Positions 1 through 14,780 of a stretch of 64,000 nt of DNA are shown here, piece after piece (the stretch's first letter is position 1; the number at the start of each line of letters is the position of its first letter). The stretch is taken from the NCBI GenBank assembly GCA_023627715.1, contig JAMAHW010000072.1, forward strand, positions 1 through 64,000. The letters run 5' to 3'. The notes beneath the pieces are model-generated. The model ran no database searches and had not been told where the DNA came from. It worked only from the letters and a program-made list of their open reading frames with translations. A program made the position numbers and the translations under genes. This DNA comes from Periconia sp. R9002. Taxonomy: Eukaryota; Ascomycota; Dothideomycetes; Pleosporales; Periconiaceae.

Positions 1-3000
1 CCTGTCGTTCAGAGTGCACGAGCCGTATTCAAAGGGATTATACTCATAATCCCATTTACGTCTGATTTGATAGGGTTGGCTTCATTGCAAGGAGCTTGGG
101 GAAGAGATTGATCCGAATCAAGATTGTGGGACTCTCTATGGGCTTGAGTCGAAATTGGTCCTACGAAATCCTGCCCAAACGGACACCAGGTCGATCATCT
201 GTCCCTTTGGCGATTTGACAGTGCACCGACGAGGCATGCATGTGGGGGTCATTTCAGAGCCTGGAGCTACGGAGTATGCCCGATTTGAAATTGATGACAC
301 TGTTGGCAGGCTTACTTGTAACCCTGAACCACGTATTATGTACACCAAGGCACAGCTGCATGCATTCACTTCCTTCGTTCTCCCTGACCCGCTCACCTCC
401 AGAACTGGAACTCAGGAAGCGGTACGCATCCTTCAGTCTGGAGCCTGTCAACCGTGGACTCCACTTGGAGCAGCACCATTGCGAGTTCTCGAATGTATAA
501 GTAAGTTGAGTCCAGACCGCAAATATTACGCAGGCTCCAGGAAGAGTTTACAGACGGTTCAATGGGACGAGAACGCAGCTTCGATACAACATGACATGTT
601 CATAAGACTCGTCAATGAAATCATTACAAAGTCAGAGCGTCTGCGTCTCTTTCACATGTCAAAAAAATCAAATGAGGAACTATCTAAGGATTCTCCCGGG
701 ACGCTCTTACCTCATCTTCAGAGACGAGGACTTAACCAACATTGTTTGTATGAGCGTGGGCTTTTACAAGAAAATGTAAGAATAGATAGACTATACCAGT
801 CTCGCGGCCGCAACAAGCCAATGGTTGATGCGTACCGGATCGCCAAACTGTTTCAAGCCCAACCTTTCAGCATCAATCTCAATCGCAACTTGATTGATAT
901 ACTTCAAGGTTGGGTTCAGATAGGCGGTTTTTCTGCACAAACACAACCCGGTTTTCCAGCAAGTTTGGGTTCGATTGTCGAGCTTAATATCGAGGAGCAA
1001 TGGGGCCAGATGGTCGACATTTGTCAAAGAGCCTGCCCAGAAGACCATTACCGTCTCACGTTTTACTTTTCCCTGATGTCCCTGAACCAAAAATCAACGT
1101 GGGATATTATTCAAGTGTTGGTTTCTTTTGTGGTTTTCCCTGAACTGAAGTCGTTAATTGTTCCAAATAGTCCGTCAATCAATCATTTCAAGCTAAACGA
1201 GCAGCCGACAACAGAATCACTACTCCGCATCATTTCGGTTGACTTGTCCGACAAACCGCCAAGGTATGCACCCCCATCTCAGGTAGAACATTACAATACC
1301 TGTGTGGACGAAGCAAAGCAACTATCTAGTCACTGTGTATCACAATGGCCCGATGGAAGGGATGAAATTTCCCTCCGTGGCTTTCGTTCCAGCATGCTGG
1401 ACCTGGATCAGGCCAGCGAGCGCATCTCTGGAGAGTGGTGCCGGCTCCGAAATAACTCGAGATTTTCGGTTTGGGTCATTGAAGTTGAAGAGATATTGGG
1501 TCAAATCAAGAAGGAAGGTTCTAGGGATGCCGAGCCGGCGTGTTGGGATTTGGGGGATTCAGCACGTTTTGATGCTCAGAATGTTGTCCCTCCAATTTCA
1601 CAGCTGCTCAGCACCTCTCTAGAATCACCTTTAAAAATAGAGTACCCAACAATAGTAAGGATCAGTGACGCTGTTAAGGGAGCTGGGGAGAAGGTATCTA
1701 CAAATCACCCTAAAACTGAACTCACGGAACTTGAATCCCTTCTCTTCAAGTTTGTATCCTCAACGGAATCGCGAATCCGTCGGCAGTACGGTTCAGATCT
1801 TCAAGCAAGTCTCAACGCATTGAAAAAGGCTTCTTCCCATGAGGAGACGTCTTGTTTCGTGCCGAGCATAACATCCCTTACGAACAACATTCAGAAGCTC
1901 CGCAGCATCATGAAAGTGTACTTTTCGTTGCTACGCAATACGTTCTCAGAGAAAGATGATTGCTTTCAATGGCTCAATATATGCGGTCTTTGGCCGCTTC
2001 AAACTTCAACAGATCTTCTCGAATGCATCGGTTCCAAAGCCTCGGTTCATTTAGGGCATAATGTTCTGGAGACGATTGTCAACTTTGGAGTTTTCATTAC
2101 CTGTGTGCAGCAGCATCTTCGAATCCGACGTTTTGTCCGTCAGCAGAATCATACACGCTCTCAGGATGAGCTCGGAAATCGTGGGCATCAGAACTGGAAT
2201 CCTACAGAATATCCGGATTGGCTACTGCTTGAAATTGATGCTGATCTCCTCATCCGAGAGGAGCAAGTGGTTGTCGCTGACGCGATGATAGATCCCCAAT
2301 CGCGGGAGAACACTGTTTTGCAGCTCAACATGGGCAAAGGGAAAACGTCGGTCATAGTTCCAGCCGTCATGGCAATTGTCAGCAACGGTAACAGATTAGG
2401 GCGTCTCGTTGTTCCGAAGCCTCTCATTCTTGCCACTGCCCAGCTGCTACAAGCGCGGTTAGGCGGTTTAGTTGGGCGTGCGGTTCAACATATCCCCTTT
2501 CACAGAAGGACCAATATGAACTCCGATCTACTCACAGAATTTATTTCTCTCCACCGGGAGATTTACGAGGCCCAAGGAGTCATGTTGGCTACCCCAGAAA
2601 GTCTTCTTTCTTTCCAGCTGAGTGGAAGTGAAGCGCTTACGAAAGGCGACTTAAAGATGGCTAAGGCAGCTATAGGGTTTCAAAAATGGCTGGAGTCAAA
2701 CTCTCGTGATGTCCTAGATGAGTCAGACGTGTCATTAGCCGTGAAAACGTCGCTTATATATCCGACCGGCGAATTGGCGCCCATAGATGGAGGTTCGCTC
2801 CGCTGGAATGTTGCTGAAGCTTTGCTGGGTTTGGTTCTGGAGGCGTTGCCTGCATTACAACGAAAGTTCCCAACGCAGATCCAAATCATACACCGACATC
2901 AAGGCTCCTTTCCCATTATTCATATCCTGAAAGCCGAGGTGGAAGGAGAGATTCATCGCCACCTTTCGCAAATGATCTCTTCAGGTAAGACTTCGATCCT

Positions 3001-5717
3001 CCAGTTCGACTCACTGGAGAATGAGAAGGATGTGATGGAATTTCTTATGGGATACTCACCAGATGACTCTTTACTTCGCATCGTGTCACGGTTCCCCCAG
3101 GCCAACGAAACGGAGACCAGGAATACCCTTCTCTTGGTACGCGGGCTTTTTCAACATTCCATCCTTATCGTATGTTTAAAGCGACGGTGGAACGTCCAGT
3201 ATGGTCTCCATCCCGAGAGAGAACCGATCGCCGTGCCATTTGAAGCCAAGTCAACTCCATCCACCAATGCGGAGTTCGGACATCCTGACGTTGCGATTAT
3301 CCTCACCGTTTTGGCATTTTATTATACGGGTCTCACGCTTATGCAATTTGAAAAATCTTTGAAAAACGTGTTATCTTCCAACGACCCACAATTAGACTAC
3401 GCCAGGTGGGTAAGCGGTGTTGCACTTCCGGAGTCTCTCTCGCACTGGAATACCATCAACATCGAGGACCAGAATCAGATCTCTGAGCTCTGGAATCATC
3501 TCCGAATGAGTCGAGCAGTGTTGGATCATTACATGAACAATTATGTTTTCCCAATTCATGCAAAACAGTTTGCGGCCAAACTGCAAGCTTCGGGATGGGA
3601 CATTCCCCTCCTGTGTCAAAACGAAACCAGAGAAGCTCGATCCACTGGTTTTAGTGGCACAAATGACAACAAATCGCTGCTACCATTGAGCATCAGACAA
3701 CATGATCTGCCAGAACTTCATGGTACCAACGCAGAAGTGCTTGGTTACCTTCTTCTTGAAAGAAATCGGAGATATTCTTTAGCTGCTGAAAATGGTGCGC
3801 GCCTTTCAGAGACGGGTTTTCTTCGCATGCTTCATAAGAAGTCAATCCGTGTCTTGATTGATGCCGGAGCCTGCATCATGGAAATGAATAACCAGAACTT
3901 GGTTCAGGAATGGATGAAAATCGACACAGCAGCCCAGGCAGGGATATACTTCGCTGCTGACGGGCGAGCAATGGTGAAATTCAGATCCAAGAAGGGTGAT
4001 ATGCCACTCACAGCGAGCCCCTTCAATGAGAACCTAGATAATTGTCTCGTGTACTTCGCTGAAGCTCAAACGCGCGGCATAGACCTGAAACTTCCTATCG
4101 AGGCTCGCGGGGCATTGACGCTTTCCCTCTCGCAGACGAAGGATCAAACCGTACAAGGTAAATTTTTTCCTGTGACAATGTGATTCAAATGATTCATCTA
4201 ACAGCCTGCAGCTGCAATGCGACTACGACAGCTTGCAACTTCACAGTCTTTGGAGTTCTTCTCATTTGCCGAGACAGTCAGTATTTGATCATAGTCTTCA
4301 TATACAATTACTGACAGAAACAGGACCAGTCTATCAGGGATGTAGGCTCCTTGAAAGCGAACGACACCATAGACTCGTCGCATGTTGTCAGATGGCTGCT
4401 AGAACAAACTTGCAGCAGGAATGAACAACTCCAGGGCTTGTTTTTAGCTCAAGGAATGGACTTCTGTAGACGGACTGCCGCTCGTTCAGATTACCCAGGA
4501 TTTCTAGATGAGAAGTCCGAGAAAGATGCTTATATTGGCGGCGAGTACCACCTCATTATCATCTTGCCAGTTTCTAACAAGTACACAGTGCTTCAGCATC
4601 GCGAAAATCAAACTTTAGAGCACATGTACGGCCATAACAAGACCTGCCAAAGTCAGCAATACCCACGGACCTCATCCAAACTGATCCAAGGCTTTTTCAA
4701 TACAATGGAGCAGCGGCGAAATCAATGCGCAAGCAATGCACAAGCTTCCGCTTTTGAGGAGGTAGAGCAAGAGCGACAAGTCGAAGTTCAAGTAGAGGAA
4801 GTGAGAGAAGTTCAAAAACCAAATCACTTTGAGGCTCTATCCTTCCCGGGACTTCATCCATCCATCTTGGCTTTTGCCGAGACTGGTATCCTTCCCAGCT
4901 CTGTCCCCGGTACAGAAGGATTTGAACATATTTTCACCATGATAGGGCGTACTTTCGTCGGTCAGAAGTTCAATATAACCAATAGCAGTTCCCGCGTGTT
5001 TGCCACAACGGAATTTCTAAGGACCATAAAGACGAAAAAGGAGGATCGCACTTCCGACAACTTTCTAGTAAGTCAACCCCTGCAATCTCGCATGATATTC
5101 ACTAAATATGTATTTAGCGTCCCGTTTCTTGGATGCTTTATTGTCCAGAAAACGCCACCTGTCTGCTAATAATTCCAGAGGAAGGAGAACTGGTTCTTCC
5201 AAAGGTTCGCGCACAACGGTCTCGCGTGAAAGTCCACTTGATAGCCTATGCAGCTCCACTCACGAGGAGGATGCTTCCACTAGCTACAATCGACTACTGT
5301 GCTCTTCCTCCGCTTCCTCCTGACCACAATGCTCCGCGTTGGCTCACGATTGAGCTTAGTATATTTTCAGGAGCTTGTTTCATAGCTTTTGATGAGGTGG
5401 CACCTTTACTGGACTACATCAGGAGTCTGGAGATTACAATCCGAGGGAAAAACTCCGACATCCACGCCACTAGTTTTCTTTGTGAATGGCTAGCCATTCG
5501 ACAGACAGGTAACGTGTTACACACTCCTAGTACGTTTCTATTCCAACATTCAGTTGAGCTACGCTAACGTATAACAGTTGGATACATTCTCCAGGGCAAG
5601 CCACTCGATATCTCTCACGCCTTCTTTCAGGATGTTCGATGCAACGGACACTTTTCAAAAGGGACTAATGCATCTTCCAGGGTAGTCGAGTCTGATTCGG
5701 AAGAAGATGAAGAGTAA
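1..5717 (+). CDS. DUF3638/DUF3645 protein, 5' partial
   Basis: This is the C-terminal part of a very large fungal protein of the DUF3638/DUF3645 family, whose members are often annotated as ubiquitinyl-hydrolase-like; the biochemical role is not established. A Walker-A-like MGKGKTS lies at about 2330-2350, followed by the VVPKPLI block of DUF3638. DUF3645 shows as GHPDVAIILT near 3280. Family similarity (PFGDLTVHR, LPDPLTSRTGT) already runs at 190-400, so the start lies left of the window; an in-frame TAG at 71-73 implies an acceptor near 90. My introns are 4158-4211, 4277-4323, 5068-5117 and 5509-5577. They restore AMRLRQLATSQSLEFF and RPVSWMLY, both family-like, and the reading frame closes at TAA 5715-5717. 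The C-terminus is acidic (SDSEEDEE). It is convergent with the PKS and probably an ordinary housekeeping neighbour of the cluster. Confidence 0.85.
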
Positions 5718-6026
5718 TGGATCATCTTGAGCCGCATGGGCAAGTTGGATTTGGAATTCGGGATGTTTTGATTTACCAGAAAAACTATCCCTAGAGATAT
5801 ATTGCAAATTTGATGGCAACCCTATCCACAATTCCCAATGGTAACATTCCTCCACCCCTTTTGACCTCCTCGAAATCTTTTCCTCAATAACAACTGAGAT
5901 GGCCAAGGACAGAATGATCGTTATTTTATTTGGATCGTGTTCTTTCCGGTGTGGTTGGTTAAGCTACAATTAGAAAACACCATCGCACTCATCGCTGCCA
6001 CAGTCTCTGCTATTGTCTCCAAATAA
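5718..6026. other. convergent intergenic spacer
   Basis: 309 bp between two convergent gene ends, expected to hold both 3' UTRs. I see no ORF, repeat or RNA gene that I can support. Confidence 0.5.
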
Positions 6027-9000
6027 TCATGACACGCGCAGAAATCCCATCTCTTTCCACGCTCTCACATACCCCCTCACAACGTCCGCCGGTACCGGGC
6101 CCATCGCTGCCAGAGTCGCCGAATGCTCCCTTGCTCTTTCTGTGCCCAGAACCAACCCTCCACAGGACATGCGCTCGAAGTTTTCCTCCAGGAATTCCAT
6201 GAGCCTTAGGGCAGGGTTGTCAGTCTCCATCGATAATGGACTGCGCCTGACTTTACGAATCCAGTCTTTGAATGACACCATCATCCCATCGCTCTCGGAT
6301 ATTCCCAATTCTCTGGCCAGTAGTGGCGCCATGTCTTCCCACGGCTGCCCAACCGGATTATCGATATGATAGACCGGAAATGCCTCTCCGTCATGCATCG
6401 CCAGGTCCACGATAGTTGCTGCAACATCATCAACTGGCACCCACTGTAGTCTCCCATGCAAAGCAGGAAATACCCCGAGGCTCTGTGCTGACTTGATGAG
6501 GAAGGCCAAATGTTCGACCGGGTTCCAATATCCGCTGGTGCGGCTCCCTGCAATCTGGCCTGGCCGAACCACCATTGTGCGAAACTGCAGTGGGTGCCGG
6601 CGCAGTGTCTCGTCTAAGATTCGCTCACATGTCCACTTCGCCTCGCAATACCCGATTCGCGGGACCGATGTGAATGGCACACTGATTTCGGGCACCTCTG
6701 GATGAGCACCATCAACAGGATGGAGACCCACTACACCTATGGACGAAATCAATTGGAACGTGATTTGCTTTCCCGTCTGATTATTCGCCGCGGCCGCAAG
6801 GTCCAGCAATCTTCTAAGTGCCAAGAATTGTGCCTCAAATGCGCGCAGTTGTCTTGTCCCGCTCATGGGCCAGGCGTTGTGTATGATATGAGTTGTGTCA
6901 CTGACGAGGAATGTGTATTGATCTTTTGATAATCCGAGGTACGGTTTGCCAGCGTCCATCTCGAAGGCTTGAATCTTCGTCTCGACATTATGCGGGAGAA
7001 CGATTCCACGGGAAGCCATGGCCTCTTGTTGGCGGGTTGTTGCAGTGTTGCTACCGCTCCACCGGTTGAGACAGACAACGGTCGTGACTTCCAGACGCGA
7101 GGCAAATGCGGCAACAAGATGTGCTCCTAGGCTGCCAGTCCCACCGGTTATAACAATGGTATTATGTGAGCTTTTCCCATGGTCGGGTGACTGGTGTACA
7201 GCAGCCGCGAAATCTGCAGAGTACTTGGTCACGTATCTTTCCGCCTCTGCTTCTCGAATAGCTGCATTCCGGAACTCGCTTTTATCATCTCCAGTTCTAG
7301 GTCTCGGCCGCATTTCGACGGCTTCTCCAGAAGCCATCGCCATGATGACCCGCTGGATCTTATTTTCTGCCAAGTCTCCATCCGTCCAGTCGACGCGACC
7401 AAACCCAGCGGCCCTTAGCTCCAACTCCCACTTTTTCTCGGATACGAGCGCATGTTGGCGCCCATCATCGAATAGCCACCAGCCTTCAAGCAAACCGAAG
7501 ACCAGGTCTACAAAGGGTAATCCCTCTGTCATTTCCGTGAGCATGAGAAATCCATCCTCGCGTAGCGCCTTGCGGATGTGGCCGAGAGATTCTCGCAAGC
7601 TATGCGTCGCATGCACGGCATTACTCGCCAGTACAATGTGTTGGCCCTTTAATTCGTCCGCCGGGGGCTTTTCAATATCATGAACCGCAAAGTGCATGAA
7701 AGGATACGTCTCAAACCTTCTGCGTGCTTGCGCCACCATGCTCAGGGATAGGTCTGTAAAGGTATACTCGACCGGCACACCTAGATTGGCCAGAAAGGGT
7801 GCTAAAAGACGTGTTGTTCCCCCGGTGCCGGCACCCATTTCCAAGATTCTAAGCGGCCCCCGACTTTCAGAATTCTTTGCGGCTAGCAGAGAGATAACAT
7901 CACGCATCTGCTCGTAGGCCAATCTGTTGTAGGGCAGATCGCAGTAAAGGCCTTCAACCAGACTACGACCCTCTACTGAGCCGAAGAGCAGTCTGACGCC
8001 ATTAGTTGCGCCTCTCAGTACCTCCGCAAGGTGCTTGCCAGCAAAGTATGCTAGCTTGTGGGCAACCATCCATGAGTCCTGAGTCTGCAGGAGCTCTTGA
8101 TACACCATTGCGCTAGATTTACGTGGCGTGGAAATGCCAGTTCGGAGAATTGTATCGCCCTTAATGTCAATGAGACGGGCGTCCTTGGATAGGAAGTCGT
8201 ACAGCCAGTTCACCAGGCGCGCATGCTGTGGCTGGTGCGGAATGCAGTCCAGGACCTGGCCGGAGGAAGTTTCGTGGAGCGAACAGCCCAGCTCTTCAAA
8301 TGCCTCGACGATAAGCGCCACACAAAGTCTGTTGGAGCGAGCGACGATGGTGGAGTCGGTATCGTCAAGCTTAGCGTCCCTAAGGCGCTGATCAGTTGAC
8401 CATTGCACCTCACCAAAAGCGGACAAGATGTCCTGTGGTAATAGCTGCAGGGTGTTTTTCTCGCAGAAGGTGGGACTGGGTCCTATTACACTCGAGTCCG
8501 GGTCTGCTGTATGAATCGCGGGGGACCCAGAAGCCGCAGTTGTTGGAGGTGTATGTTGCGCACCCAGTACATCTGAGAAGCTCGTACTGCCGTCGTGAGA
8601 ACCAGTGTCGTCCTTCTCGCCGTTTCCATCGCCAGGGTCGTACTCAGCACCGTATAATGCCCGAGAAACACAGTCTACGAATTTCCCGAAAGTGGTCGCG
8701 TCCAGCAGTTCCACCTGATCCAGCTTGCAACCAAACTCGTTCTCAACTTCATGACTGATTTCCATGCCCATCAAAGAATCGATTCCAAGATCTGCCATCT
8801 CAGAATTGTCTCCTATCTTGCTAGCGTCGACTCCGCAAATGTTAGCGATTAGGCGCTTTAGTTCCTTACGGATGTCTGGGCGCTCCTGAGTTGACCTTGT
8901 ATGCTTGTTTTGCTTTTTGTGATTGAGAGACATAGGCAAAGGGGCTGTCTCGCTTTGGATAACATCCATCGAACGTGCTTCAGAGGCTGTGTTACCATGC

Positions 9001-12000
9001 ACTTTCTCAAAGGTAGTGTCAGGCTTCGGCCTAAAGGACCCATCCCCTGTCAGCCTGGTCAGTTGCCTGCTCAAGCTCGCCTTTGCGACTCTTCTGTACT
9101 GTATGCCTGACAGTACCTCAAGCAGCCTTCCACTTTCTGGATTGAAGACGAACACGTCGGTCATATACGCCTTATCTGACTCCTGATGGTGACGCGCAAA
9201 GACATGGTACGTATCGGGGCGCTCATCCTCAGCTGGTTTAGGAGAACGCATAATCATCTCACATCCTGTCGCCAAAAATATGTCTTCTGGGTTTCGGTCC
9301 GTCATACAATTGACCCAAAGTCCCGCAACCTGACTGTAGGAATCCGACAGCGGCACGTTCAACCACGTCTCGGCAGAATGGTGAAGCTGTACCATACCAG
9401 CGCATTCGTTTCCCCTGCCGACAACGCGCTTCACGCCTTGATAGTATGGGCCATAGTCCACCACCTCACTAAAGGCACGGTATACATTGCGACCTTGCAA
9501 GATGTCATCGGCCACGCCCGCAGTATCATGAAGGACGTCAGCGCACGCCGTGTGGCTCACGAGACGTTCGAACCGTGCAAATTCTGCGCGGTAGGATGCG
9601 TTTCCCGGTGAATAAAGCTCTATACAACCCTCTACGCAGACTGTATCACTGGCAGTCCTATCGTTAATTGGTGTTGTGACAATTTTCCACGTGCAGCTGC
9701 GCCATGACGACTCCAAACCTAAGAGGTCCAGCCATACCTCTCTGGCTGGATCAACACACAGTGCAACATGATTCTGCACGTCTCGCACAGTTGGCCGTAG
9801 ATTTGCATTACGATCTGAATCTGAAAGCAGGCTAAAGAGCGCCTCGATGGCCATATCTATCTCGACGGTCGCCGGACAGATGGGTGCAGTTTGCACCACG
9901 ACGTGGCCAGATATCAACGTCCGGTATTTCTCGGAATCGGTGTTGACCCGGAAGCGTGCAAGGCGCCGCTCGGGATCTCGATAGCCTGTAAACGTCCACA
10001 AGCCCTGCGGAGCGACATCGACTGAAGCTACCTCTAACCGCTGCTGTGAAAGAATAGCATCTGCGAATGGCTTGAACTCCAGCCAGTGTCGAGTCTTCTC
10101 AAACTGATATGGCGGAAGAAGTAGTGGCTTGTATTCATCTGTTTGTACGCTGTGGTGCGCCCAAAATGCGATGCGGACTCCCTCGTTGCAGAGCGAAACA
10201 GTAGTGTCTGTGAGACTTTCCATGCCGCCTCTGTTGGTTATATTTAGTGCCTGGAAGTGCATATCAGATGATGAGCCAAGAGCACGGTTGGCCATGACAG
10301 TAACGGTCGAGGCAGAGCCAGCTTCCAACCAAATGCATGCAGGGTACTTTTTAGCTAGTCTTTCGACAGCGTGACTGAAGAAGACGGGGCTACGCATGTG
10401 GTGGGCGACGAATTCAGGAGAGAATTTATAGGAATCTAGTCTTTCTTCCGCGGCTCTTTCAATTGGAATAACTGGATCGTGGAATTCAAGATCCTGACCA
10501 ATCTGCTCTAGGGCCGGGAGAAGCGGCTCTACCAGAGTCGAGTGGAAGGCATTCGTCACATGGAGCCATTTACTCTTGATGCGAGAAGATTCAGCCACGG
10601 TCGATATGCTCTTCTCGACTGCAGCCATGGCCTCGGAGGATCCTGCAAGAGTGAAGCTTCGGGGTCCGTTATAGCATGCAATGGTGGCTGGGTACTCTCC
10701 TTGATAAGTCATGTTGGCCCTCGATAGGAGCGTGTGGACGCTATCTAGGTCTCCCTCTACCGCCATCATCCGTCCAGGGTCGGCTTCCCAAGCATCTCTT
10801 ACAAGCCTGGCCCGAGCCGCAATTAGCTTGATAGTGTCGGCCAGGGTGAGCACTCCAGAGACGCATAATGCCGTGATCTCTCCGAAACTGTGTCCTACGA
10901 GCGCCTCGACCTTGACACCGCTATCTATCCAACTCCTGGCGCATGCGTACTGGAGAGCGAAAAGCATTGTTTGCAGTTTCACCGGGTTTGATACAGGGCT
11001 CCTGGAGAAGATATGTGGAAATATCCCATCTAGTCCGAGTGACTTCATGATGGCATCACATTCATCGAGATGCTTTCGCAATAGTTTAACGCTGTCATAG
11101 ACTTTCCGATCTAGACCGACGAACGTCGACACCTGCCCTCCAAAGCAAAGTATCATCGGCCGTGAGGGTTTTATTTCACTGTGCTCGACCTGATGCGAGG
11201 ATATCTTCCGGGTTAGCTCAAGTACCGAGTTGCAGCTGAAACTTATGCCGTGGCTGAACGTGCGATTCGATTGGCGGGCAATATTGAACGCAATGTCCGC
11301 CAGAGATACCTGATCTTTGCGTCGCTCGACAAACTGTATTAGCTTCTTACAGTAGCCCTCAATGCTTGGTCCACTGAGCCCGGTAATCCAAAAGGGTTGC
11401 CGCGCGCAGCTATGGATTGAAAACAAGGAGGCATCGTTATGTTGCATTTGGCGTACGACGATGGACGCATTTGATCCACTGGCGCCGTAATTATTAATCA
11501 ATGCAACCTTTTGCTCATCAGGCCATTGTCTCAGAGTTGTCGGTACTTCTATCATATCTCCAGAAGACGAGTTTATATGATGACTCAACTTGGAATAGCT
11601 AGGCTGCGGTGGGATAAAAGATTCATGCATCAATACAAGAACTTTGATCAGAGATGCAACGCCGGATGTGCTCTCTGTATGACCTATAAGGCCTTTGACG
11701 GAACCAATAGGCAGTGGTTTGGTGCGATTGGGGCCCGCTAGCGCTTGGCGGATGCTCTGGTACTCTGCCGGGTCACCCACTGGTGTTCCCGTGCCATGTG
11801 CTTCAACTAGTGAGATATCTTGTGGTTTTAGACCTGCTTTGCGTACCACGTCCACGAAGAGCCGGGATAACGAAGGGGCGTTGGGAACAAAAACTGGGGT
11901 TGAGTTGTCGTTTTGATAAACAGCCGTGCTAAGTAACGTAGATCAGCTACTGATCTTTCGTCCTAGAGAAAGCATGGCAATGCACTCACCTGGGAATACA

Positions 12001-13941
12001 GCCTAGGATCCGGTCTCCGTCAGCAAGTGCAGCCTTCATGGGCCTCAGAAACACGCAACCTATGCCCTCTCCACGACAATAGCCATCAGCCAACTCATCG
12101 AATGGCTTGCACTGTCCAGTAGGGCTGAGAAACGAGGCGCCTGCGAGATTCTGAAACCACAATGGACTTCCCAACAAATTCACGCCTCCACAGAGGGCAG
12201 CGGTACACTCCCCAGACAGCAGTGCTTTACATGCTGTGTGTATAGCAACTGCGGAGCCTGAGCACGCAGTATCAAACGTCATTGCCGGCCCCGTCCAGCC
12301 AAAATAGTGCGACACTTTTCCTGCAATGAAGCTCCTCAGCAGTCCAGTCGCGGAGAAAGCACCAGCAGGATGGCATGCTACGTGGTTTTCATAGTCGGTC
12401 GAGCAGGTACCTACATACACACCCACGTGCGCATCTTTTTCGTGCCCTAATTCACTAATAGACCGGGAAAACCATCCAGCTGTCTCAGCAGCCTGGTACG
12501 CGGCCTGCAGGAATAATCGCTGCTGAGGATCCATTGCTGCGCTCTCGCGCGGACTCTTCTTGAAGAAGCGATGGTCGAAGGCGTCCACATCGCTGACAAA
12601 GTTTCCGAACCATTTGTGCTTTTCTCTGGGAGAATCGAGCCGCCAGGGCGTAGAGGAAGCGCCAAAAGGAACGCGAGACGTATCGACTTCGGTATGTTGT
12701 GAGAGCCCTGAACGGAGTAGCGCGGAAAACTCATCGACATCATCGGCACCGGCAACTTTGATGGACAAGCCGACAATGGCGACGTCATTGTCGTTGTAGG
12801 GGGCTGGCGAGGGCACGGTTGAGGGAGGCCTTGAAACAGTAACGTCAAGCCCATCCACCACCTGTTGGGAAGCTACCAGACCCCGCAAACTTGGTGGGAC
12901 GCATCTCTCAGAGCTGAAGCTCACCACATTCACATTGCTGCCAGCTCCGCGGCACACAGCACCAAAGGTGTCATGCCAATTTGCCTGTTGCACCAGGAGC
13001 GCCCGCAGAGCGTGACTGTGCAACGGGCCATTGCTCAATGGCTCACCGTCAATGTTGGCGTACGCTTCTATGAGCAGGCATGAAGCGTCGGGTAATTGAA
13101 GTGCTGCATCTTCGTCACAGAACTGCGCCAGCTCATGGAGAACTCGCTGATGTACTGCCGTGTGGAACCGTCCGTGCAGCCCCAACTCTGGGGCTTTAAT
13201 TCCAGCAGCGTGGAGACGGTCGAGCAAAGCACTGATGGCTTTTTCCGACGCTGTCACCGTGGTCTTGCGTTCATCGTACAATACAGAAGCATAAGCGTCG
13301 TCTTGGAACTCAGCTAGGATACACTTCAGTTGTTCGCCCTGCTCTGGCGTCTGCCATTTTACTGCAAATGATATAGCTCTTCCGTTCTCAGTGTCGAATG
13401 CATCAACCGCGGCGCCAATCAAGGTAGCAAGGCGAATCGCAACGGCGCCATAACGTTCGAAATCTTCCCGTGTAAACGAAGTTCCAACTACATATGCACT
13501 CAACAATCCTGTGCAAAAGCCCAGTGCCCTCACCTTGCGCCTTCGTAGCTCGTCGAGCCCAGAGTCAATACAATCGTGCTGTTGTCGAATATACGTCTCG
13601 AACTGTAGCAGCTGCGTGAGTACAACGAGGGGCACTAGGAGCGTATTAGGTAGGTCTAGATTTTGGGCTTCTTCTTCTTCTTCGGCAGCCTCAAAACCAT
13701 TTGTGAGCCATTTGTGGAGATCAGTGAGAAGCTTCTTTCCCGGCACGGCGTGCAGCGTGGGTATCCGATCTGTCCATGCGTCCCATGAAGCGGGGAGTTC
13801 TGCAAATGCTGCGACGGCCCAGTGCGCCGGCTGACTTTGCAGTGTCGATAGGAGCGTGCGCAGCGTCTCCACTGTTGAGATCGAGGACTGGGGCCCAAAA
13901 AGGAGGATGGTGGGGCTTTGGTAGTGGTTGTTGTGGGCCAT
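6027..13941 (-). CDS. non-reducing polyketide synthase SAT-KS-AT-PT-ACP-CMeT-R
   Basis: Two exons (13941-11990 and 11928-6027, intron 11929-11989) give about 2617 aa. I chose ATG 13941 because the longer frame opens only with TTG. Approximate residues: SAT with GFCTG (Cys 143); KS with DTACSGS (Cys 560), VEAHGTGTP (His 695) and GHTES (His 734); AT with GHSFGE (Ser 998); PT with GHVVVQTAP (His 1326) and VVDYGPYY (Asp 1475); one ACP with LGIDSLMG (Ser 1702); C-methyltransferase with LEMGAGTGGTT (2013); and a C-terminal NAD(P) reductase with TGGTGSLG (2246) and YCEAK. Every catalytic residue I looked for is present. This architecture makes C-methylated aromatic polyketides released reductively as aldehydes, as in the azaphilone, citrinin and tropolone synthases. 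The product itself is not readable from sequence. It lies downstream of the FAD monooxygenase on the same strand. Confidence 0.95.
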
Positions 13942-14780
13942 TGCTTCCGTCTTACTTGTTTTCCAGATGCGCAAGGTTGAAAGAGGTAGAGTCTTAACTC
14001 CAAGGAGACTTGGGGGGCGACCGGCGCTTCAAAATTGAAAGGAATTCTCGGTAGCGTTCAGTCAAGAATATTTCAACGCACGCGGGATGATATCATGCGA
14101 ATGGCGAGGATCGGGGATATGGCCAAATCACAGGTTATCTGGCTCCCAAACTCCTTGTGATTACTACCATCGAAGGGCCTTGTACAATTGACTATGTAGG
14201 CCGGTAGGCTGCTAAGCCGAACATACGGTCTCGCCCCCCACCCCCTGCTTCAGAAGTCAGCCTTGAATGATTGGTGCCGGGGGGTTAGGGGTTACGGGGC
14301 GGAGGAGCACAAGTTAGATCCAATGGTCTTATCATGGGCTATTCATGAATCAAGCCCGGATCTGCTTCCCATAGCTATCCGCACTCCCCCTGATCCCGCA
14401 ATCCTTGGGGTTTAGCCTGTAGATTGATGTCCAAGTTCCGCAGGGAGTGGGGACGAAGGAGTAAGGAAAAGATAGATGGGGGGACGGCGGATCGGCTTAC
14501 GTTGGATCGAGTCATACAAGTAATTAACAACAAGTAATTAACAGTAACGGAAGGATCCGCCTTTCCGTCCGGTATTGAAAAAGTAGCAGAGATTTCCATA
14601 CTTACTCGATTTGGAGTCTACTGTGTAGTCATCCAGCAGGTCACCTTGAGATGTTTCCGGTGGAGAGGAACGAAGGGTACGGGTGTTAAGGCTTTTCCCT
14701 CTTGGTGAGAGGTTCTTGTCTGGGGAATGTAAGGCACTTATTCTGAGATGTATTGACGCCAACCCCAGGCTTGCCAGCAT
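13942..14780 (-). promoter_or_regulatory. PKS upstream region
   Basis: 839 bp between the PKS start and the monooxygenase stop. It must contain the PKS promoter and the monooxygenase 3' end. The monooxygenase frame may continue here through an intron, because a GTGAGA donor sits after its VEEVQ. There is no recognisable paired CGG binding site that I would defend, and no RNA gene. Confidence 0.4.

Noticed and set aside
7018..7683. Plus-strand 221-codon open frame opposite the PKS
   Set aside because: Antisense shadow of the PKS methyltransferase/reductase region; composition is Ser/Arg-rich without motifs.
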